Made by a program: the position numbers and the translations under genes | DNA from: Chryseobacterium ureilyticum | GTDB taxonomy: Bacteria; Bacteroidota; Bacteroidia; Flavobacteriales; Weeksellaceae | Reading direction: 5' to 3' | DNA length: 64,000 nucleotides | Assembly (NCBI RefSeq): GCF_900156735.1 | Contig: NZ_FTOL01000003.1 | Location: 1-64,000, forward strand | The notes under the pieces: generated by a model | Seen by the model: only the letters and a program-made list of their open reading frames with translations | Told to the model about the DNA's origin: nothing | Databases searched by the model: none | In this document: in pieces, positions 7,921 to 17,269 of the stretch | Layout of the letters: each line of letters begins with the position of its first letter | Position numbering within the stretch: the stretch's first letter is position 1

Positions 7921-8379
7921 ATGAAAAATTTCATTGGAACATATGAGTGTAAAATTGACGACAAAGGTCGCTTAAAAGTTCCTTCCTCTCTGATCAAACA
8001 GATGGAGAACTTCGAGGATAAGGCGTTTGTAGTCAAAAGATCTGTGTTCCAACCTTGTCTGGAAGTATACCCAATGAATGCGTGGGATACACTGATGGGG
8101 AAAATTAATAAACTGAACAGGTTCATAAAAAAGAATGCTGATTTCATACGAATGTTTACGGCAGGAGTAAAAACAGTGGAATTGGACAACGCAGGAAGAT
8201 TACAGATTTCCAAAGACTTGATGACTTTTTCAAATCTTCAGAAAGATGTAGTCATCACAAGTGCAGGAGAACTTTTCGAAATTTGGGATAAAGATGCCTA
8301 CGAAAAAGTAATTTCCACCAATGAAACAGATTTTGCCAGCCTTGCCGAAGATGTGATGGGCTCTTTCGATGAAGAATAG
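7921..8379 (+). CDS. mraZ: transcriptional regulator MraZ
   Basis: First gene of the dcw cluster: a SpoVT/AbrB-like DNA-binding protein that self-associates into a ring and represses its own operon. Its 152 residues carry two swapped-hairpin repeats, with family motifs CKIDDKGRLKVPSSL (about 9-23) and VELDNAGRLQISKDL in the second half. The frame is open from a GTG at 7882, but that start would lie inside the MraZ boxes. MKNFIGTYECKID is the normal family N-terminus. The rsmH gene follows 47 bp later. Confidence 0.95.
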   Translation: MKNFIGTYECKIDDKGRLKVPSSLIKQMENFEDKAFVVKRSVFQPCLEVYPMNAWDTLMGKINKLNRFIKKNADFIRMFTAGVKTVELDNAGRLQISKDLMTFSNLQKDVVITSAGELFEIWDKDAYEKVISTNETDFASLAEDVMGSFDEE

Positions 8380-8426
8380 CTGTAAAGGTTATTAAGGATT
8401 ATATTAAATAAAAAACACAATTAAGC

Positions 8427-9320
8427 ATGTATCATAACCCCGTTTTGTTGAAGCAGAGTGTAGATGATTTGGTGACGAATCCTGACGGAATATATGTGGA
8501 CTGCACCTTTGGAGGTGGCGGACACTCAAGGGAGATTTTGAGCAGACTTTCCGAAAAAGGAAAACTGTTCAGCTTCGATCAGGATTTGGATGCGCTTAAA
8601 AATACAATTGATGATCCCCGATTTACATTGGTCAATCAGAATTTCAGATTCCTGGAAAACTCATTACTGATGTACGGAATTTCTCAGGTAGACGGTGTTC
8701 TGGCTGATTTAGGTGTTTCATCACACCAGTTCGATGAGGCAGACAGAGGTTTCTCTACAAGAAGCAACGCTCCTTTGGACATGAGAATGAATGTAATGCA
8801 GAATCTCGATGCCAAAAGAGTAATTAATGAATATGGAGAAGAAGAACTGGCTGATATCTTTTATCACTATGGTGAACTGAGAGAAGCCAGAAAACTGGCT
8901 AGAGATATTGTTCATCATAGAAAAACAAAAAGTATAGAAACTACTGAGGATTTGAAAAAGCTTTTCAGCTACCTTCCGCCTCATAAAGTGAATAAATTCT
9001 ATGCACAGCTATTCCAGGCAGTAAGAATAGAAGTAAACCAGGAACTTGAAGTATTAAAAGAAATGCTTGTTCAGGCTTACAGTGTTTTAAAATCTGAAGG
9101 AAGATTAGTAGTGATTTCTTACCATTCTTTAGAAGACCGATTGGTAAAAAGATTCCTGAAAAACGGAATGTTCGAAGGAGAACCGGAAAGAGATATCTAC
9201 GGAAATTATAAAAAGGCATTCGAATTGCTTAAGAGCAAAGCAATCATCCCGGACGATCAGGAGATTGAAGAAAACTCGAGAGCAAGAAGTGCAAAAATGA
9301 GAACAGGAATAAAAGTTTAA
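8427..9320 (+). CDS. rsmH: 16S rRNA (cytosine-1402-N4)-methyltransferase RsmH
   Basis: SAM-dependent methylation of C1402 in the 16S rRNA P-site region. Length 297 residues, usual for the family. The SAM site is DCTFGGGGHS (about 26-35). Further family motifs are VLADLGVSSHQFD, NAPLDMRMN and VISYHSLEDRLVK, and the basic C-terminus has RARSAKMRTG. Second gene of the dcw cluster, as in most bacteria. Confidence 0.97.
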   Translation: MYHNPVLLKQSVDDLVTNPDGIYVDCTFGGGGHSREILSRLSEKGKLFSFDQDLDALKNTIDDPRFTLVNQNFRFLENSLLMYGISQVDGVLADLGVSSHQFDEADRGFSTRSNAPLDMRMNVMQNLDAKRVINEYGEEELADIFYHYGELREARKLARDIVHHRKTKSIETTEDLKKLFSYLPPHKVNKFYAQLFQAVRIEVNQELEVLKEMLVQAYSVLKSEGRLVVISYHSLEDRLVKRFLKNGMFEGEPERDIYGNYKKAFELLKSKAIIPDDQEIEENSRARSAKMRTGIKV

Positions 9321-9322
9321 AA

Positions 9323-9370
9323 GTGAATTGTCAAAAGTGAATTTTAAAAACAAAATTGACCATTGACAAC
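9323..9370. repeat. imperfect palindrome in the rsmH-ftsL spacer
   Basis: An imperfect inverted repeat: GTGAATTGTCAAAAGTG at the left and ATTGACCATTGACAAC at the right pair once small indels are allowed. It fills the gap between rsmH and ftsL and includes the TTG start of ftsL. It resembles the other palindromic spacers of this cluster. Confidence 0.55.
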
Positions 9371-9758
9371 AAAACAAATTGACTTAATTAAATTGGCAAA
9401 AAGAACAACAAATCGCCCCCAGAAAAGACTCACTTTTATAGACATTATAAAAGGAAACTTTCTGAATCGTGATGAGATCAAAATACATTATAAGTATTTT
9501 CTCCTGTTGTTTATCTTGATGATGGCAATGATTTACAGTAATCATCTCGTCAACAAGAAAATTAAAATTGTAAATGCCTTAAAAGAAGAAACGGAAGAAT
9601 ATAAATCGAGAAACGCTTACGCCCAGAGTAAGCTGATCAAGGTAAAAATGGAATCAGAGCTGGGGAAAGAGGTTGCGCGGGACTCATTGATGACCCTCGA
9701 AAACCACCCTCACAAATTGCTAATAAAACTGGACAGTACAGATGCAAAAGCAAAATGA
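9363..9758 (+). CDS. ftsL: FtsL-like cell division protein
   Basis: A small bitopic division protein expected to join the FtsQ-B-L complex. It has a cytosolic N-terminus of about 40 residues, one membrane helix (YFLLLFILMMAMIYS, about 42-58) and a periplasmic coiled coil (KIVNALKEETEEYKSRNAY). Assigned from topology and position, because FtsL sequences hardly conserve. No early ATG exists, so the start is TTG at 9363, or possibly TTG at 9393. The 3' end overlaps ftsI by 17 bp. Confidence 0.8.
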   Translation: MTTKQIDLIKLAKRTTNRPQKRLTFIDIIKGNFLNRDEIKIHYKYFLLLFILMMAMIYSNHLVNKKIKIVNALKEETEEYKSRNAYAQSKLIKVKMESELGKEVARDSLMTLENHPHKLLIKLDSTDAKAK

Positions 9759-11733
9759 ATACGACAACAAACGTAAAAAAACGTTACGATGGGGCTACCT
9801 CTTTGCAGTGGTAGCTTTGTGCGTGTTTGTAATGTTCTTGGCAAGGATTGTAATCCTTCAGAATACCAATGTTCAGGAAATTAAAGACGATTACATTAAT
9901 AAAAATTACCGTGAAGCCACTTTAAAAGCTGCCCGTGGTAACTTATTTGCTTCCGATGGATCTATTCTTGCCACAACAGTAATGCGCTATGACATCTATC
10001 TTGACTTCAAAACGATGAAAGATACGATCTACAGCAACAACATCGGAGCATTAACGGATTCACTGAGCAAAATGTTCGGAAAATCCAGAGGAGAGTTCAG
10101 ACAAAAATTCGACGAACAAAAGAAAAAGAAAAACCAATACTATACTTTGGTAAAAGGACTTGATTTTGATCAATACGACAGAATCAGAAAGTTCCCGATA
10201 TTTAAAAGAGGTAAAAATAAAGGCGGTTTCATCGTAGACAGAAACTACAAAAGAGAACTTGCCACTTCAGAAATTGGTGCCGGAACCATCGGTATAGATA
10301 ACGGAGAACTTAGATCCGGACTTGAAGGAGCTTTTTCAAAGTATTTAACCGGTACGGACGGAAAAAGATTAGAGCAAAGAATCAACTCTTCACAATGGAA
10401 ACCTATTGATTTCTGGAAAGTTCAGGAGCCTGTAGACGGAGAAGATGTTTACACAACCTTAGATCTTAGAATTCAAGACATTGCGCACTCTGCTTTGGAG
10501 AAACAACTTACGCATTACGAAGCCAAACATGGAACCGTAATCGTAATGGAAGTAGAAACAGGAAAAGTACGTGCGTTGGTTAATTTAAGAAGAACAGAAT
10601 CAGGAGATTATGAAGATTCTTACAACTATGCTTTAAAAGATAATATTGAACCGGGATCTACCTTCAAAACCATTTCTCTTTTAGCAGCAATGGATGATGG
10701 ATTCATCGATGAAAATACCACTGTAAACGTAGGAAACGGAGTATGGACTTACGCAAAACAGAGAATTTCAGACGGTCACGGCGGAGGAACTTATGATATC
10801 AGTGATGTATTAGCTAAATCCAGTAACGTAGGAACAGCTAAGCTTATCACAAAATATTACGCTGAAAAGCCACAGATCTTCCTTGACCATTTGAAACGGT
10901 GGAAATTATTTGACAAAATGGACATCGAACTTCCGGGAATCACAAAACCGAAGATCGTTACCCCTGAAAATAAAAGATGGAATGCAGCAACACTGGCTTC
11001 TATCTCTTACGGATACTCTTCAAACATTAACCTGCTACAACTCGCAACTTTCTACAACGGAGTTGCTAACGGAGGAAAAATGCTTAAACCATTATTCATC
11101 GACAAGATCATGAAAGATGGAAAAGTAATGTATAGCTCAAAACCCGAAGTAATGGTTAATAAAATGGCATCAGAAAAAGCCATTAAAATGATGACCAGCG
11201 CATTAACCAAAGCCGTAGAAAAAGGAACGGGACGAAGCATCTTTACCCCGAACCTGAAAATGGCAGGAAAAACAGGAACAGCAAGATTTGAATACTGGTT
11301 ACCTGGACCGATGAAATATAGAGCTTCATTCGCTGGATTTTATCCCGCAGATGCACCAAAATATACGTGTTATGTAATGGTAAGTGAACCGAATACTTCA
11401 ATCGGATTCTATGGAGGTCCTGTAGCAGCACCGGTGTTTAAGGAAATTGCAGGAAAAACATTCCTGAAAACACCACAGAATATTGAAAAAGAAATGCTGG
11501 TAGACAAAAAGGTAAACCTGAGCAAAATGGTTGAACCTAATGTAAAAGTAGCAGTCACAGATAAACAAATGCCAAACGTAGTTGGATTGATTGGTAAAAA
11601 CGTCATCCCACAATTGGAAAACTTAGGATACCGTGTAGACTATAAAGGAGTTGGAAGAATTAAAGAACAGTTTCCTTTAGAAGGTACCACAATCAGTAAG
11701 AACCAGAGAATATATTTATCTCTACAGAATTAA
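9742..11733 (+). CDS. ftsI: septal transpeptidase FtsI (PBP3) with C-terminal PASTA domain
   Basis: Class B penicillin-binding protein that cross-links septal peptidoglycan. Short cytosolic tail, one membrane helix (about 16-36), N-terminal dimerisation domain, then transpeptidase. The active-site SxxK is in EPGSTFKTIS (Ser near 305), SxN is KSSNVGT, and KTG is AGKTGTARF. Residues of about 610-663 form one PASTA domain (MPNVVGLIGKNVIPQLENLG), as in many Bacteroidota and Gram-positive homologues. 663 residues. Paired with ftsL by overlap, and partner of the FtsW glycosyltransferase encoded downstream. Confidence 0.95.
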   Translation: MQKQNEYDNKRKKTLRWGYLFAVVALCVFVMFLARIVILQNTNVQEIKDDYINKNYREATLKAARGNLFASDGSILATTVMRYDIYLDFKTMKDTIYSNNIGALTDSLSKMFGKSRGEFRQKFDEQKKKKNQYYTLVKGLDFDQYDRIRKFPIFKRGKNKGGFIVDRNYKRELATSEIGAGTIGIDNGELRSGLEGAFSKYLTGTDGKRLEQRINSSQWKPIDFWKVQEPVDGEDVYTTLDLRIQDIAHSALEKQLTHYEAKHGTVIVMEVETGKVRALVNLRRTESGDYEDSYNYALKDNIEPGSTFKTISLLAAMDDGFIDENTTVNVGNGVWTYAKQRISDGHGGGTYDISDVLAKSSNVGTAKLITKYYAEKPQIFLDHLKRWKLFDKMDIELPGITKPKIVTPENKRWNAATLASISYGYSSNINLLQLATFYNGVANGGKMLKPLFIDKIMKDGKVMYSSKPEVMVNKMASEKAIKMMTSALTKAVEKGTGRSIFTPNLKMAGKTGTARFEYWLPGPMKYRASFAGFYPADAPKYTCYVMVSEPNTSIGFYGGPVAAPVFKEIAGKTFLKTPQNIEKEMLVDKKVNLSKMVEPNVKVAVTDKQMPNVVGLIGKNVIPQLENLGYRVDYKGVGRIKEQFPLEGTTISKNQRIYLSLQN

Positions 11734-11738
11734 AAAAC

Positions 11739-11793
11739 AGAGTCCAAAAGGGACGATTTAAGCCAAAATAGGATAAAGTCCTATTGATATAAA
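11739..11793 (+). repeat. intergenic repeat element, copy 1 (before murE)
   Basis: This segment of about 55 bp contains two small hairpins (GTCC-AAAA-GGGAC and AGGA-TAAAG-TCCT) and ends at the murE ATG. It aligns along its whole length with 17216-17269 and more loosely with 20750-20800. Confidence 0.7.
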
Positions 11794-13254
11794 ATGATAA
11801 TAACAGAATTAGTAAACAGAATCCCAGTAATAGAAATCCACGGAGATAACAACCGTGAGGTATCAGAACTAGTGTTCGACAGCAGAAAGGTTACAGAAAA
11901 CTCTCTTTACATCGCAATGAGAGGAACAGTGGTGGATGGACATTCATTCATTGAGTCTTCTATTGAAAAAGGAGCAAAAACAATTGTTTGCGAAGAACTT
12001 CCTGAAACCCTGGCAGAAAATGTAACGTATGTAAAAGTAAAAGATTCTGCTAAAGCTTTAGGACACCTTGCTTCCAATTTCTATGGAAACCCATCTCACA
12101 AGTTGAAACTGATAGGAGTTACAGGAACCAATGGAAAAACATCTGTTTCTACCCTGCTTTTTGATGTTTTCAAAAACTTAGGATATGATTCTGCATTATT
12201 ATCAACAGTTGAGATCAGAATTGGTGAAGAAATTATTCCGGCAACACATACCACTCCGGATGTGATTACCATTAATAAAATCTTAGCTGAAGCAGTGGAG
12301 AAAGGATGCGAATTTGCTTTCATGGAAGTAAGTTCACACGGAATTGCTCAAAACAGAATTGAAGGATTACACTTCAAAGTAGCAGGATTTACGAATCTTA
12401 CCCACGATCATTTAGATTATCATAAAACTTTCGAAGAATACTTAAAAACGAAAAAAAGATTCTTTGATGAATTAGAAGATACAGCCATTGCCATCACCAA
12501 TGTAGATGACAAAAACGGCAATGTCATGCTTCAGAACACTAAGGCAAAAAAGAAGTCTTATGCTCTGAAAACAATGGCAGACTTTCACGGAAAACTTTTA
12601 GAAGTTGACTTTAACGGAATGCTCCTGAATTTCAACGGAAAAGAATTCTGGACGACTCTGACAGGAAAATTCAATGTTTACAACTTATTGTTAGTTTTCG
12701 GAATCGCAGAAGAGCTTGGTTTTGAGCAAGATGAAATTCTTCAGGCAATCAGTAAGCTAAAAAGAGTTTCCGGCAGATTTGAAACCTTCAAATCAGATGG
12801 CGGGATTTTCTTTATCGTGGACTATGCGCACACTCCGGATGCTTTAGAAAACATTCTGGACAGCATTAACGATATCAGAACCAAAAACGAAAGATTAATC
12901 ACAGTTTTCGGTTGCGGAGGCGACAGAGATCACTCCAAAAGACCTGAAATGGGAAATATTGCCACTAAAAAATCAACATTGGCAATCATCACTTCAGATA
13001 ACCCGAGAACAGAAGAACCGGGACAAATTATCAAGGAAATTGAAGCAGGCGTTGAACCTCAGAACTTCAGCAAATACACTTCAATCCCTGATAGAAAAGA
13101 AGCCATAAAAATGGCAATAAAGTTTGCAGAACCTAAGGATATTGTTCTCGTAGCCGGAAAAGGACACGAAACATATCAGGAGATAAATGGTGTGAAACAT
13201 CATTTTGATGACAAAGAAGTAATTAATGAGCTTTGGAAATTAATGAGCAAGTAA
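11794..13254 (+). CDS. murE: UDP-MurNAc-L-Ala-D-Glu:meso-diaminopimelate ligase MurE
   Basis: Cytosolic Mur ligase that adds the third residue of the peptidoglycan stem peptide using ATP. 486 residues. ATP site GVTGTNGKTSVS (about 107-118). The central domain has SSHGIAQNRIEG and THDHLDYH. The C-terminal domain includes DYAHTPDALE and SDNPRTEEP. The DNPR sequence is the known signature for meso-diaminopimelate rather than lysine. murF, which usually follows, is not in this cluster. Confidence 0.97.
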   Translation: MIITELVNRIPVIEIHGDNNREVSELVFDSRKVTENSLYIAMRGTVVDGHSFIESSIEKGAKTIVCEELPETLAENVTYVKVKDSAKALGHLASNFYGNPSHKLKLIGVTGTNGKTSVSTLLFDVFKNLGYDSALLSTVEIRIGEEIIPATHTTPDVITINKILAEAVEKGCEFAFMEVSSHGIAQNRIEGLHFKVAGFTNLTHDHLDYHKTFEEYLKTKKRFFDELEDTAIAITNVDDKNGNVMLQNTKAKKKSYALKTMADFHGKLLEVDFNGMLLNFNGKEFWTTLTGKFNVYNLLLVFGIAEELGFEQDEILQAISKLKRVSGRFETFKSDGGIFFIVDYAHTPDALENILDSINDIRTKNERLITVFGCGGDRDHSKRPEMGNIATKKSTLAIITSDNPRTEEPGQIIKEIEAGVEPQNFSKYTSIPDRKEAIKMAIKFAEPKDIVLVAGKGHETYQEINGVKHHFDDKEVINELWKLMSK

Positions 13255-13273
13255 TTATTAACAAATTGAAACT

Positions 13274-14515
13274 ATGCTATACTATCTATACGAATATCTA
13301 ACCGACCATGGAATCCACATCCCCGGATTAGGAATGTTGAAATACATCTCCTTCCGTGCTGGAATGGCTGTGCTGTTCTCCCTAATTATTGCTCTTGTCT
13401 ACGGAAAAAGAGTAATCAATTACCTGAGAACAAAACAAATGGGAGAATTGGTACGTGATCTTGGATTAGACGGACAGAAACAAAAAGAAGGAACTCCTAC
13501 TATGGGAGGTCTTATCATCATTTTGGCAACTATTATTCCTGTATTACTGTTTACAAGAATTACCAATGTATATATTGTATTGCTGCTGGTTTCAATGTTC
13601 TGGATGGGAGCCATAGGATTCCTGGATGATTATTTAAAGAAAATCAAGAAAAACAAAGACGGATTAAGCGGAAAATTCAAAATTATAGGACAAGTTGGAT
13701 TGGGGTTAATTGTCGGAGTTACAATGTATTTCCACCCGGATATTACTGTAAAAAGAAAATATGCTGATGCAAAAGTGGTAAACAGAAACAACGTAGAGCA
13801 AAACTTCATGCCTACCGAGAAAATCACAGTTTCTACTGTACCATTCGCAAAGAACAATGAATTTGATTACAGTGGAATACTGTTTTGGATGAATGAAAAA
13901 GATGCCCACGAATGGGCATGGATTGTCTTTATACCCATCGTAATTTTCATTGTAACAGCCGTTTCTAATGGAGCCAATATCACCGATGGAATAGATGGTC
14001 TTGCAGCAGGAACCAGTGCCATAATACTGCTTACCCTCGCGCTTTTCGCCTACCTTTCTGGGAACATCATTTTTGCGGATTATCTAAATATAATGTTCCT
14101 ACCGAATATGGGTGAAACCACCATTTTTGCCGTCGCAATGGTAGGAGCCGTTATTGGGTTCTTCTGGTACAACACCTATCCTGCTCAGGTTTTCATGGGA
14201 GACACAGGAAGTTTGATGCTGGGAGGAGTAATCGCTGTTTTAGCCATTATTTTAAGAAAAGAATTGTTGATTCCTGTTTTATGCGGAATTTTCCTGATCG
14301 AAAACCTTTCCGTAATGCTTCAGGTAATCGTTTTCAAATACAGAAAGAAAAAATATGGGTTAGAATATGCCCAAAACAATAGACTATTCAAGATGTCACC
14401 ATTACACCACCATTATCAGAAAGACGGATTTCACGAAAGTAAAATCGTAAACAGAATGATCATCATCGGAGTAATACTGGCAATTGTCTGTCTGATCACA
14501 CTAAAAATGAGATAA
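13274..14515 (+). CDS. mraY: phospho-MurNAc-pentapeptide transferase MraY
   Basis: Integral membrane enzyme that makes lipid I by transferring phospho-MurNAc-pentapeptide to undecaprenyl phosphate. 413 residues with about ten membrane helices. Family motifs: GTPTMGGL (about 74-81), FLDDYLKK with the catalytic aspartates, [24 protein letters not shown] and the basic loop [12 protein letters not shown]. It is longer than the E. coli protein (360) because of an insert of about 50 residues at roughly 160-210, common in Bacteroidota. It starts 19 bp after murE. Confidence 0.97.
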   Translation: MLYYLYEYLTDHGIHIPGLGMLKYISFRAGMAVLFSLIIALVYGKRVINYLRTKQMGELVRDLGLDGQKQKEGTPTMGGLIIILATIIPVLLFTRITNVYIVLLLVSMFWMGAIGFLDDYLKKIKKNKDGLSGKFKIIGQVGLGLIVGVTMYFHPDITVKRKYADAKVVNRNNVEQNFMPTEKITVSTVPFAKNNEFDYSGILFWMNEKDAHEWAWIVFIPIVIFIVTAVSNGANITDGIDGLAAGTSAIILLTLALFAYLSGNIIFADYLNIMFLPNMGETTIFAVAMVGAVIGFFWYNTYPAQVFMGDTGSLMLGGVIAVLAIILRKELLIPVLCGIFLIENLSVMLQVIVFKYRKKKYGLEYAQNNRLFKMSPLHHHYQKDGFHESKIVNRMIIIGVILAIVCLITLKMR

Positions 14516-14577
14516 ACCTTAATTTAAAAATTGAAAGATTTTAACACTGAATCTTTTGATCATTAAATCAAAATAAT

Positions 14578-15903
14578 ATGAAAATAGTTGTTTTAGGAGG
14601 AGGAGAAAGCGGATGTGGAGCTGCTTATTTGGCTAAAAAGAAAGGTCTGGAAGTATTTCTTTCAGATAAAGGAGCCATTAAAGATAACTATAAGCAGTTT
14701 CTTACCGAAAATGAAATTGAATTTGAAGAAGGAAACCACGATGAAGAAAGGATTTTAAATGCTGACTGGATCGTAAAAAGCCCGGGAATCCCGAAAAAGG
14801 CAGAGATCATCCACAAAATTCATGAAAAAGGAATAAGACTTTCCTCTGAAATTGAATTCGCTTCTGAATTTACAGACGCAAAGATCATCGCTATTACAGG
14901 AAGTAACGGAAAAACAACCACAACTTCCCTGATCTACTACATCCTGAAAAATGACGGATTAAACGTAGGGTTGGGAGGAAACATAGGATACAGCTTTGCA
15001 AAGCAGGTTGCAGATGAAAACCATGAATATTATGTATTGGAAGTAAGTTCTTTCCAGCTAGATGATATTCAGAATTTCAGACCATATATTTCCTTATTGT
15101 TGAACCTGTCTCAGGATCACCTGGATCAGTACAACTACAACTATGAGGAATATGCTTTAGCAAAATTCAGAATTACTGAAAATCAGGAAAATGATAATTT
15201 CTTTATCTATAACAAAGATGATGAAATGAGTAAGAACCTTCTTGAAAAGCTAGAAATAAAAGCAAAAATGATCCCTTTCTCTACAAAAGAGAAGCTGGAA
15301 GAAGGAGGTTTTGTAAATGATGATCAGATTGTAGTAAAAATGAAGGACGATTTCTCAATGAAAGTTGAAGAATTATCACTCCTTGGAAACCATAACGTTG
15401 CCAATAGTTTAGCAGCTTCCATTGCCGGTAAAATATTAAAAATCAACAATGAAAGCATAAGACATTCATTGATGACATTCCAGGCAGTAGAACACAGATT
15501 GGAATTTGTAACTGAAACTGATGGAGTAAAGTACATCAATGACAGTAAAGCAACCAATGTAAATGCTACTTACTACGCGTTGGAAAGCATGAAAACTCCA
15601 ACCGTATGGATCGTTGGCGGACTAGACAAAGGAAACGACTATACCGAAATAGAGGACTTAGTTAAAAGAAAAGTAAAAGCAATTGTTTGCCTTGGAATTG
15701 ATAACAAGAAGATCATTGATTTCTTTAAAGATAAAAAAGAATTCATCTATGATACTTCAAGTATGGAAGAAGCCGTGAAAATATCAAAATCACTGGCTAA
15801 AAACGGAGACACTGTTCTTCTGTCACCATGTTGTGCAAGTTTTGATTTATTCAAAAGCTATGAAGACAGAGGACGTCAGTTTAAAGAACAAGTATTAAAA
15901 TAA
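14578..15903 (+). CDS. murD: UDP-MurNAc-L-alanine:D-glutamate ligase MurD
   Basis: Cytosolic Mur ligase adding D-Glu to UDP-MurNAc-L-Ala. 441 residues. The N-terminal Rossmann domain starts with VVLGGGESGCGAA, the ATP site is ITGSNGKTTTTS (about 107-118), the Mg/catalytic region is LEVSSFQLDD and NLSQDHLDQY, and the C-terminal domain has NDSKATNVNAT and SPCCASFDLFKSYEDRG. In line with the rest of the dcw cluster. Confidence 0.97.
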   Translation: MKIVVLGGGESGCGAAYLAKKKGLEVFLSDKGAIKDNYKQFLTENEIEFEEGNHDEERILNADWIVKSPGIPKKAEIIHKIHEKGIRLSSEIEFASEFTDAKIIAITGSNGKTTTTSLIYYILKNDGLNVGLGGNIGYSFAKQVADENHEYYVLEVSSFQLDDIQNFRPYISLLLNLSQDHLDQYNYNYEEYALAKFRITENQENDNFFIYNKDDEMSKNLLEKLEIKAKMIPFSTKEKLEEGGFVNDDQIVVKMKDDFSMKVEELSLLGNHNVANSLAASIAGKILKINNESIRHSLMTFQAVEHRLEFVTETDGVKYINDSKATNVNATYYALESMKTPTVWIVGGLDKGNDYTEIEDLVKRKVKAIVCLGIDNKKIIDFFKDKKEFIYDTSSMEEAVKISKSLAKNGDTVLLSPCCASFDLFKSYEDRGRQFKEQVLK

Positions 15904-15971
15904 ATGTAAAGTATTAATGTATTAAGTATTATCAACAATACATTTTACATCAATACAAGAATACAAATATT
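15904..15971. repeat. imperfect palindromic spacer before ftsW
   Basis: An A/T-rich imperfect inverted repeat built from ATGTAAAGTATTAATGTATT on the left and AATACATTTTACATCAATAC on the right. Similar in style to the spacers before ftsL, ftsZ and the yqeY-like gene. Confidence 0.5.
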
Positions 15972-17210
15972 ATGGACGAGCAGAATACAGAAAGCAGATT
16001 TGAATTTCTAAAGGGCGATAAAGTACTTTGGATGGTCATTCTTGTGATCTCCATTTTCTCTATTTTCCCAGTTTACTCTGCTAGTTCAAACTTGGAATAT
16101 ATCGTTAATAACGGAACCACTACAGGTCACGTTATCAAGCATATGTTCTTTGTAGTCTTAGGTTTAGCAATCATGAGACTTGTTGGAACCATAAAATACG
16201 AATACATCGGAAAACTCAGCAGTATATTGCTCGGGCTGATGATCGTGTTATTGATCGTTACCATGTTTACCGGACAAACCATTGATGGAGCCAGTGCTTC
16301 CCGATGGCTGAAAATACCGGGAACACCGATCTCGTTCCAGCCCTCATCATTTGCATTCCTGATGCTGATTATCTACCTGTGTAGATATTTAACCAAAAAG
16401 ATCACAAGAGAAAGACTCCCAATTGAAAATATCATGTATATTTTCGGACCTATTCTTCTTGTTTTTGTACTAGTAGCAAAAGATAACGGTTCTACAGCTC
16501 TAATGATTCTGATGGTTTCCGTGATTGTTTTAATTATAGGACAACTTCACTGGAAATACATTGCAGGGTTCATTTCTGCATCATTTGTAGCCATCGTGTT
16601 CTTCCTGTTAATAGCATTGAATACAAACATGATCGGCGGAAACCGTGTTCATACATGGATGAGCCGTATTGAGACCTTTACATCAAGTAAAGCAAAATCA
16701 GCAGATACCGATGACGAAAGCGTAAAAGCTAAAAATTATCAGGTAATGCAGGCAAAAGCAGCCATCGTACACGGAGGAATTACCGGAATGGGACCAGGCA
16801 AAAGTGCATTAAAACAAATGCTTCCACAATCTGCTTCCGACTTTATCTTCGCTGTAATCGTAGAAGAATATGGAGTAATAGGAGCCGCCTTCCTGATCTG
16901 TCTCTATCTCATTATGATGATACGGATTGTAATGATCGCCAGTAAAATGCCAGCTTTCTTTGGATCGTTGCTCGTGCTCAGTCTTGGAGTGATGATCTTC
17001 ATACAGCTTTCAGTAAACATTGCCGTGGCTGTTAACCTGATCCCGGTAACAGGACAACCATTACCACTGATCAGTTATGGAGGAACCTCAATGTTGGTAA
17101 CCTATTTACAACTAGGAATTATCCTGAATATAAGCTCCAGAATTCAGATTTACGATGAAGAAGGAATGGGCAAAAAACAAAGCATAGCAGAAATAAACGA
17201 TATCGCATAA
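15972..17210 (+). CDS. ftsW: septal peptidoglycan glycosyltransferase FtsW
   Basis: SEDS-family membrane glycosyltransferase that polymerises lipid II at the septum with FtsI. 412 residues, ten predicted membrane helices. Conserved SEDS features are GASRWLKIPG near 105, KDNGSTALM, the large periplasmic loop with HTWMSRIETF, and the C-terminal NLIPVTGQPLPLISYGG signature. Positioned between murD and murG, as usual. Confidence 0.96.
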   Translation: MDEQNTESRFEFLKGDKVLWMVILVISIFSIFPVYSASSNLEYIVNNGTTTGHVIKHMFFVVLGLAIMRLVGTIKYEYIGKLSSILLGLMIVLLIVTMFTGQTIDGASASRWLKIPGTPISFQPSSFAFLMLIIYLCRYLTKKITRERLPIENIMYIFGPILLVFVLVAKDNGSTALMILMVSVIVLIIGQLHWKYIAGFISASFVAIVFFLLIALNTNMIGGNRVHTWMSRIETFTSSKAKSADTDDESVKAKNYQVMQAKAAIVHGGITGMGPGKSALKQMLPQSASDFIFAVIVEEYGVIGAAFLICLYLIMMIRIVMIASKMPAFFGSLLVLSLGVMIFIQLSVNIAVAVNLIPVTGQPLPLISYGGTSMLVTYLQLGIILNISSRIQIYDEEGMGKKQSIAEINDIA

Positions 17211-17215
17211 ACCAA

Positions 17216-17269
17216 AGAGTCCCAAGGGGACGATTTAACAAAAAATCGGACACAGTCCTATTATATAAA
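17216..17269 (+). repeat. intergenic repeat element, copy 2 (before murG)
   Basis: Closely similar to 11739-11793 (shared blocks GGGACGATTTAA and AGTCCTATT), with hairpins GTCCC-AAG-GGGAC and GGACACAGTCC. It ends exactly at the murG ATG. Confidence 0.7.
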
